Assembly: GCA_018897875.1 (NCBI GenBank)
Contig: JAHIKF010000058.1
Span: 1 to 16,876, forward strand
DNA: 16,876 nucleotides
Direction of reading: 5' to 3'
Source: Pseudomonadota bacterium
GTDB taxonomy: Bacteria > Desulfobacterota > Desulfobaccia > Desulfobaccales > 0-14-0-80-60-11
Shown: piece after piece, positions 13,833 through 16,876 of the stretch
Layout of the letters: every line of letters starts with the position of its first letter
Numbering within the stretch: position 1 is the first letter of the stretch
Program-made: the position numbers and the translations under genes
The notes under the pieces: model-generated
Database searches by the model: none
What the model was told of the DNA's origin: nothing
Seen by the model: only the letters and a program-made list of their open reading frames with translations

Positions 13833-13923
13833 GGTATGCGGCAACAAGGTGAAGGTAGTGGAAGCCGGCGGGGGCGTGTTGGTCTGCTGCGGCATTCCCA
13901 TGAAGCTCGAAAGCGATAAATAG
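13798..13923 (+). CDS. Desulforedoxin (small Fe(Cys)4 protein)
   Basis: This 41-codon gene starts at ATG 13798 with GAGGAGG at 13785-13791, six bases upstream, and ends at TAG 13921-13923. It encodes EYRCKVCGNKVKVVEAGG, then GVLVCCGIPMKL: C-x2-C at residues 11 and 14 and a vicinal CC at 30-31, with GG before them. This is the arrangement of desulforedoxin and of the N-terminal domain of desulfoferrodoxin. Desulforedoxin of Desulfovibrio gigas is 36 residues and binds one iron per monomer as a dimer. No second, superoxide-reducing domain follows in any frame. The overlap with perR by 35 bases implies one transcript, and the likely role is electron transfer in oxidative defence. It may donate electrons to a superoxide or peroxide reductase encoded elsewhere. 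Confidence 0.88.
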   Translation: MATAVGQEYRCKVCGNKVKVVEAGGGVLVCCGIPMKLESDK

Positions 13924-13928
13924 GTCGA

Positions 13929-13947
13929 GGGGGTTCCATGAGCCCCC
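13929..13947 (+). terminator. Weak hairpin after the desulforedoxin gene
   Basis: GGGGG (13929-13933) pairs with CCCCC (13943-13947) around nine bases, six bases after the stop codon. It lacks a T-run, so it is only a possible terminator. Confidence 0.3.
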
Positions 13948-14071
13948 GGACAACTGCCCCATAGGCAACGCCAGGCAGAAATTATTCCGGCCCGTTGACT
14001 ATCGCCACCGACGGGAGGAAGGTGACCTGCCGATCTTATACTCCCTCTATGACTGTTCAGAAGAATTTTCC

Positions 14072-14130
14072 GTAGGGTGCGTTCTACGCACCAATTGATG
14101 ATCGAGAACGGCGGGCAGTGCCCGCCCTAC
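14072..14130. repeat. Bipartite palindrome element, copy 3 (REPIN-like)
   Basis: GTAG (14072-14075), palindrome GGTGCGTTCTACGCACC (14076-14092), a 17-base spacer, palindrome GGCGGGCAGTGCCCGCC (14110-14126) and CTAC (14127-14130). It lies between the convergent desulforedoxin and rnc genes, 16 bases from the rnc stop. Confidence 0.78.
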
Positions 14131-14146
14131 ATAATCTGCCGCAGTT

Positions 14147-14896
14147 TTAGCCGGGGGCGCTGTCCTGATCAGGTGTTGCGCCGTCGGCGGCCAATATCTC
14201 CAGGGCCCGGCGAGCCGCCCGCTGCTCCGCCTCTTTTTTGGTGCGGCCTTCCCCCTGAGCCAGTGGCAGGTCTTGGAGACGCACCTCCACCTGGAAATGT
14301 CGGGCGTGGCCGGGCCCGCTTTCGGCCATCAGGTGATATGAAGGTGGGGCCTTGTAGCGGGCATGGGTGAACTCCTGCAGGGAGGTTTTGAAGTCCTGTC
14401 CGGGCAAGGCGGTGGAAATCAGCGGGCTGAACCAGCGTGCCGTCAGGTGCGCCGCCGCCTCCAGGCCGCTGTCCAGATAAACCGCCCCGAGCAGCGCCTC
14501 CAGTGCATTAGCCAGGAGAGAGGGCTTCTCCCGGCCCGCCTGCCCTTCTTCCCCGCGCCCCAGCAAGAGGTAATCCCCCAGACCCAGACGCCGGGCCAGG
14601 GCTGCCAGTTGCCGGGCATTGACCAAAGCGGCCCGCCCTCGGGACATCTCTCCTTCGGAACTTTCGGGAAACCGGGCCAGCAGGAGCGCACTGACGTTGA
14701 GAGCCAGAACCGCGTCGCCCAGGAACTCCAACCGTTCATTGCTGGGGCCGCTGCCCGGGTTATCATGGGCATACGAACTGTGGCGCAGGGCCTGGTCCAG
14801 CAGCCCCAGATTCTGGAAACGCAGCTCCAGCCGCTGGGCCAGGCTTTCCAATTCTTGCCGCCGGGCGAGGGGCAGGTCTGGGGGCTCAGGCGCCAT
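14147..14896 (-). CDS. rnc: Ribonuclease III
   Basis: RNase III cleaves double-stranded RNA in rRNA and mRNA processing. The 249-residue protein has the RNase III signature NERLEFLGDAVL (53-64, with catalytic E57 and D61), the second acidic motif NALEALLGAVYLD (130-142, E133) and a C-terminal double-stranded-RNA-binding domain (about 168-235: TSLQEFTHARYKAPPSY, then FQVEV and TKKEAEQRAARRALEIL). Where E. coli has Asp114 there is Asn130, a common variant as far as I recall. Start: a GTG at 14917 is in frame but has no Shine-Dalgarno; ATG 14896 is preferred, because an 18-codon ORF with a strong ribosome site ends in a TGATG overlap exactly there. Usual partners era or acpP/fabF are not adjacent. 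A repeat element lies just beyond the stop. Confidence 0.95.
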   Translation of the reverse strand: MAPEPPDLPLARRQELESLAQRLELRFQNLGLLDQALRHSSYAHDNPGSGPSNERLEFLGDAVLALNVSALLLARFPESSEGEMSRGRAALVNARQLAALARRLGLGDYLLLGRGEEGQAGREKPSLLANALEALLGAVYLDSGLEAAAHLTARWFSPLISTALPGQDFKTSLQEFTHARYKAPPSYHLMAESGPGHARHFQVEVRLQDLPLAQGEGRTKKEAEQRAARRALEILAADGATPDQDSAPG

Positions 14897-14952
14897 CAGC
14901 TCCGGGCCCCCGGCCACCGGCAGGGGAGGGAGCGTTTCTCCCTGAGTGCCAT
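14896..14952 (-). CDS. Short upstream ORF overlapping the rnc start
   Basis: ATG 14952 is preceded by GGAGG (plus 14960-14964) with a seven-base gap, a better site than that of rnc itself. It encodes MALREKRSLPCRWPGARS and ends at a TGA sharing one base with the rnc ATG. The peptide has six Arg/Lys and no recognisable domain. It could be a leader that delivers ribosomes to rnc by termination-reinitiation. An N-terminal frameshift in rnc is a less likely explanation. Confidence 0.4.
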   Translation of the reverse strand: MALREKRSLPCRWPGARS

Positions 14953-15050
14953 TTGTTTGCCTCCATTGCCGGGAAAATAGGGGATTCCGAAAAAAGAAAT
15001 CAGGGAAACCCTAATTGCCAGGGTCAGGGATTGCCTGTAGCTTATGGGTA

Positions 15051-15101
15051 ACCTCACCGGCCCAAGGATTCTGCGGCTGACGATTTTAAGGCCGGCGAGG
15101 T
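15051..15101 (+). other. Stem-loop in the HD-GYP gene leader
   Basis: ACCTCACCGGCC (15051-15062) and GGCCGGCGAGGT (15090-15101) pair with one mismatch around a 27-base loop. The stem ends 15 bases before AAGGAG (15117-15122). It does not match the cyclic-di-GMP GEMM riboswitch as I know it. Confidence 0.4.
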
Positions 15102-15127
15102 GAAACTCTGGTGGAGAAGGAGAAATC

Positions 15128-15928
15128 ATGGAGGTCCTCATGCAGGTGCTGGAGTCAACGATGGCAACCCGGGACCCCTATACTGTTGGCCATCAGCGGC
15201 GGGTAAGCCAGATAGCCTGTAGCATTGCCAGGGAGATGGGCCTTTCCGAGGATCGCCTGCAAAATCTTCGGATGGCCGGTACGCTCCATGACCTGGGCAA
15301 GTTCGCCATTCCCTCGGACCTTCTTTCCAAGCCAGGCAAACTCACTCCCCAGGAATTCGCCCTGATTAAAACCCATCCCCAGGTAGCGTATAACATCCTG
15401 GAGCCCGTCAGCCTCCCCGGCAACACTGCCCAGATTATCCTCCAACATCACGAGAGGCTGAATGGCTCCGGCTATCCCCAGGGTCTGAAGGGGGAGGAAA
15501 TCCTCCTGGAAGCCAGGATCCTTGGTGTGGCCGATGTGATGGAGGCCATGTGCTCCCACCGTCCTTACCGCGCCTCTCTGGGCCTGACCGAAACCCTGGA
15601 TGAACTCACCAGGAACAAAGGGATTCTCTACGATGCGGCCGTGGCGGAAACCTGCCTGAAACTTTACGGGCAAGACCTGGCGGCCCCCCGGCAGGTGAGC
15701 GCCGGCCCGGCGTCCCTGCGGGTTGTGATGCCTCTCCCTCTGGTTTCCCCGGGTGACGGCGCCCGGGCCCAGGAAAATCTTGGCGGCGGGCGCACCTTGC
15801 CTCAGGTCGCAGCTGGCAAATCGCGTCACTGGGCCAGATTGCTCCCCCAGAGGCATCGCTCCTGGATGCTGGCCGGCTCGGCTTCCCTGATGGGATGGCT
15901 GATCATGACGTCGTTAAAAGGCTTTTAG
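15128..15928 (+). CDS. HD-GYP domain protein, probable cyclic-di-GMP phosphodiesterase with C-terminal membrane helix
   Basis: HD-GYP enzymes hydrolyse cyclic di-GMP to lower its level. The 266-residue protein shows the expected motifs in order: H22 in VGHQRRV, LHDLGKFAIP (53-62) with the HD pair H54-D55, THPQ with H83, QHHERLNGSGYPQGLKG (106-122) holding the GYP motif, and ILGVADVMEAMCSHRPYR (131-148). No receiver, PAS or other sensor domain is present at the N-terminus. After the catalytic domain a Pro/Gly-rich linker (about 185-235) leads to a basic stretch and a hydrophobic C-terminal segment (WMLAGSASLMGWLIMTSL, about 246-263), likely a tail anchor. ATG 15128 has AAGGAG at 15117-15122. 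The gene diverges from rnc and converges on feoA. The family call is strong; the tail anchor is a visual prediction. Confidence 0.92.
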   Translation: MEVLMQVLESTMATRDPYTVGHQRRVSQIACSIAREMGLSEDRLQNLRMAGTLHDLGKFAIPSDLLSKPGKLTPQEFALIKTHPQVAYNILEPVSLPGNTAQIILQHHERLNGSGYPQGLKGEEILLEARILGVADVMEAMCSHRPYRASLGLTETLDELTRNKGILYDAAVAETCLKLYGQDLAAPRQVSAGPASLRVVMPLPLVSPGDGARAQENLGGGRTLPQVAAGKSRHWARLLPQRHRSWMLAGSASLMGWLIMTSLKGF

Positions 15929-15974
15929 GTTCGAGAGCCACTCAAACCACACGCCCTTCCGATTGATTTTTCCT

Positions 15975-16037
15975 CCGGTCAGCCGTCACGGCGCCCCGAC
16001 CCGGCGCCAGGGGCCGGCCACCGGCTGATGCCGGGAT
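15975..16037. other. GC-rich hairpin region between convergent HD-GYP and feoA genes
   Basis: CAGCCG (15980-15985) pairs with CGGCTG (16022-16027), and two GGCGCC copies (15990-15995, 16003-16008) lie between them. This may block readthrough between the convergent genes. The remainder of the 197-base gap has no ORF that I trust. Confidence 0.35.
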
Positions 16038-16119
16038 GTCACCATACCAAACTGCGTGCAACAAAATTACCGGATCAGGCGGTGGGGGGACCCCGGCGGC
16101 GCCGTTGCCCCGAAAGCTC

Positions 16120-16135
16120 CTCCGGCTAGCCGGAG
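16120..16135 (-). terminator. Perfect 16-base palindrome at the feoA stop codon
   Basis: CTCCGGCTAGCCGGAG includes the feoA TAG (plus 16126-16128) at its centre. No T-run follows on the minus strand, so it may protect the transcript end rather than terminate. Confidence 0.35.
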
Positions 16136-16401
16136 CGCTGGTCGGTAAGGAGGGGCACCACGGGTTCGGCCAGGATTTTCTGGCTGATGCCCCGTCCCAG
16201 GGCCACCCGGCCACCGTTGACGCCCACGATAATGAGGCCGCGATTATTTTGTATAATTTCAACTTCCCGCCCCAGGTTGAGGCCCATGGCCAGCAACCGG
16301 GCCCGAAGCATCCGGCCGCCCCGATGCCCGGTAATCCTGACCCGCCGGCCGGCCGGGAACTCGGCCAGTTGGTGTTCCAGGGGTCCGGCGGCATCCGCCA
16401 T
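16126..16401 (-). CDS. feoA: FeoA-domain ferrous iron transport accessory protein
   Basis: FeoA is a small cytoplasmic SH3-like protein that helps the FeoB ferrous-iron permease. The 91-residue product has the typical pattern: LAEFPAGRRVRITGHRGG, then RARLLAMGLNLGREVEII and GLIIVGVNGGRVALGRGISQKILAEPV. The open frame runs further upstream (to 16671), but that part overlaps the fur-family gene in another frame and looks nothing like FeoA. ATG 16401 is preferred, with AAAGGA about ten bases upstream, a long gap. The fur-family gene ends 31 bases upstream on the same strand, so the two are probably one operon and both answer to iron. No feoB lies downstream within the window: the next gene is convergent. 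An isolated FeoA may partner a distant FeoB or act elsewhere. Confidence 0.88.
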   Translation of the reverse strand: MADAAGPLEHQLAEFPAGRRVRITGHRGGRMLRARLLAMGLNLGREVEIIQNNRGLIIVGVNGGRVALGRGISQKILAEPVVPLLTDQRSG

Positions 16402-16432
16402 GACGTTTACGTCCTTTTCTGACCCAGCCAAG

Positions 16433-16873
16433 TTACTCCGCCTCCTGGCAGGTGGCGCAAAGCCCATGCACCTGCAACTGGTGGCCTTGAATGCGATAGC
16501 CGTATTCCCGGGCCAGGTGCGCTTCCAGAAGTCCCAGGCCCGGCTCCACGAACTCCAGCACTTCGCCGCACCCCAGGCACCGGAGATGACTGTGGTGGGC
16601 GTGGCCGTAAATGTGCTCATAGTGCCAATGGCCGTCGCTGAAATCCACCTCCCGGACCAGGCCGCAATCAATGAACAACGGCAGGGCGCGGTAGATGGAG
16701 GCCTTGGACACCTTTGAGGCCTTGTCCCTGAGCCTCAGGTGGAGTTCGTCCACATCGAAATGCCCGTGTATCTCAAAAATTTCTTGCAGTATCTGCTCCC
16801 TCTCCGGGGTGCGCCTCAATCGGCGCCCACGGATATATTCCCGGAATACCTGGATCTCCGATTTCATCACCAT
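16433..16873 (-). CDS. fur: Fur-family metal-dependent transcriptional regulator
   Basis: The 146-residue protein has a winged helix (LRRTPEREQILQEIFE, 19-34; VSKASIYRALPLFIDCGLV, 55-73) and a metal-rich dimerisation domain. Zinc-site cysteines are C99, C102, C139 and C142; the segment HWHYEHIYGHAHHSHLRC provides many His residues (H82, H84, H87, H91, H93, H94, H96) for the regulatory metal. It lacks the RYD motif that marks the PerR protein at 13365, so the two regulators likely sense different signals; with feoA next to it, iron is the likely ligand. Zur or Mur function cannot be excluded. ATG 16873 and ATG 16867 are both possible starts; any ribosome site is outside the window, and a longer 5' end is conceivable. 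Confidence 0.88.
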   Translation of the reverse strand: MVMKSEIQVFREYIRGRRLRRTPEREQILQEIFEIHGHFDVDELHLRLRDKASKVSKASIYRALPLFIDCGLVREVDFSDGHWHYEHIYGHAHHSHLRCLGCGEVLEFVEPGLGLLEAHLAREYGYRIQGHQLQVHGLCATCQEAE

Positions 16874-16876
16874 ACC

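Noticed and set aside
13924..14071. A missing second domain of desulfoferrodoxin after the TAG
   Set aside because: No frame downstream encodes the HPM/EKHYI-type iron-site motifs of superoxide reductase.
14897..14917. GTG 14917 as the rnc start
   Set aside because: No Shine-Dalgarno precedes it; ATG 14896 fits the stop-start overlap.
15001..15127. Cyclic-di-GMP riboswitch before the HD-GYP gene
   Set aside because: A stem-loop exists, but the GEMM core motifs as I know them are absent.
16402..16671. N-terminal extension of feoA
   Set aside because: The open frame continues upstream, but this part is the out-of-frame shadow of the fur-family gene.

Overview
The window is high-GC bacterial chromosome from what is most probably a strictly anaerobic member of the Desulfobacterota (the former Deltaproteobacteria), perhaps a sulfate reducer or syntroph. 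I infer this from gene content: a stand-alone desulforedoxin next to a PerR-type regulator, a GeoA-like order of coaE followed by rho, FeoA/Fur iron control, an HD-GYP protein and a DUF6600 surface protein. No 16S or other taxonomic marker is present, so the assignment is an inference. Most genes are housekeeping or stress genes; I see no prophage, insertion sequence, CRISPR array, tRNA or rRNA.

Layout. 1-2025: the 3' part of coaE, then rho, ending in a strong palindromic terminator. 2105-2395 (minus): a small FmdB-type zinc ribbon, divergent from an MBL-fold hydrolase (2652-3581) that has a hairpin-rich leader. 3587-3858: a cluster of inverted repeats. 3866-4597: an orphan CoA-transferase beta-type subunit that lacks the usual catalytic Glu. 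4687-6825: recQ, clearly more AT-rich than its surroundings. 6855-8344: two overlapping, tandem class II glutamine amidotransferase paralogues, the first with degraded active-site motifs. 8495-10513: a secreted DUF6600 protein with 11-residue repeats and a Pro/Gln/Arg-rich tail. 10660-11949: eno. 12274-12855: a PagL-like outer-membrane lipid A deacylase candidate with a good upstream promoter. 13365-13923: perR with a 41-codon desulforedoxin gene overlapping its 3' end. 14147-14952 (minus): rnc, preceded by an 18-codon upstream ORF that overlaps its start. 15128-15928: an HD-GYP protein with a C-terminal membrane helix. 16126-16873 (minus): fur-family gene followed by feoA.

How the genes may work together. 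The clearest functional units are perR-desulforedoxin (peroxide sensing plus a small iron redox protein), fur-feoA (iron sensing plus a ferrous-iron uptake accessory) and the amidotransferase pair. The most unusual features are the pseudo-enzyme/enzyme pair of amidotransferases, the orphan CoA-transferase subunit whose Shine-Dalgarno lies in a G/C-rich hairpin, the mini-ORF coupled to rnc, and three dispersed copies of a bipartite palindrome element built as GTAG, 17-nt palindrome, spacer, 17-nt palindrome, CTAC. The last resembles REPIN-type elements.
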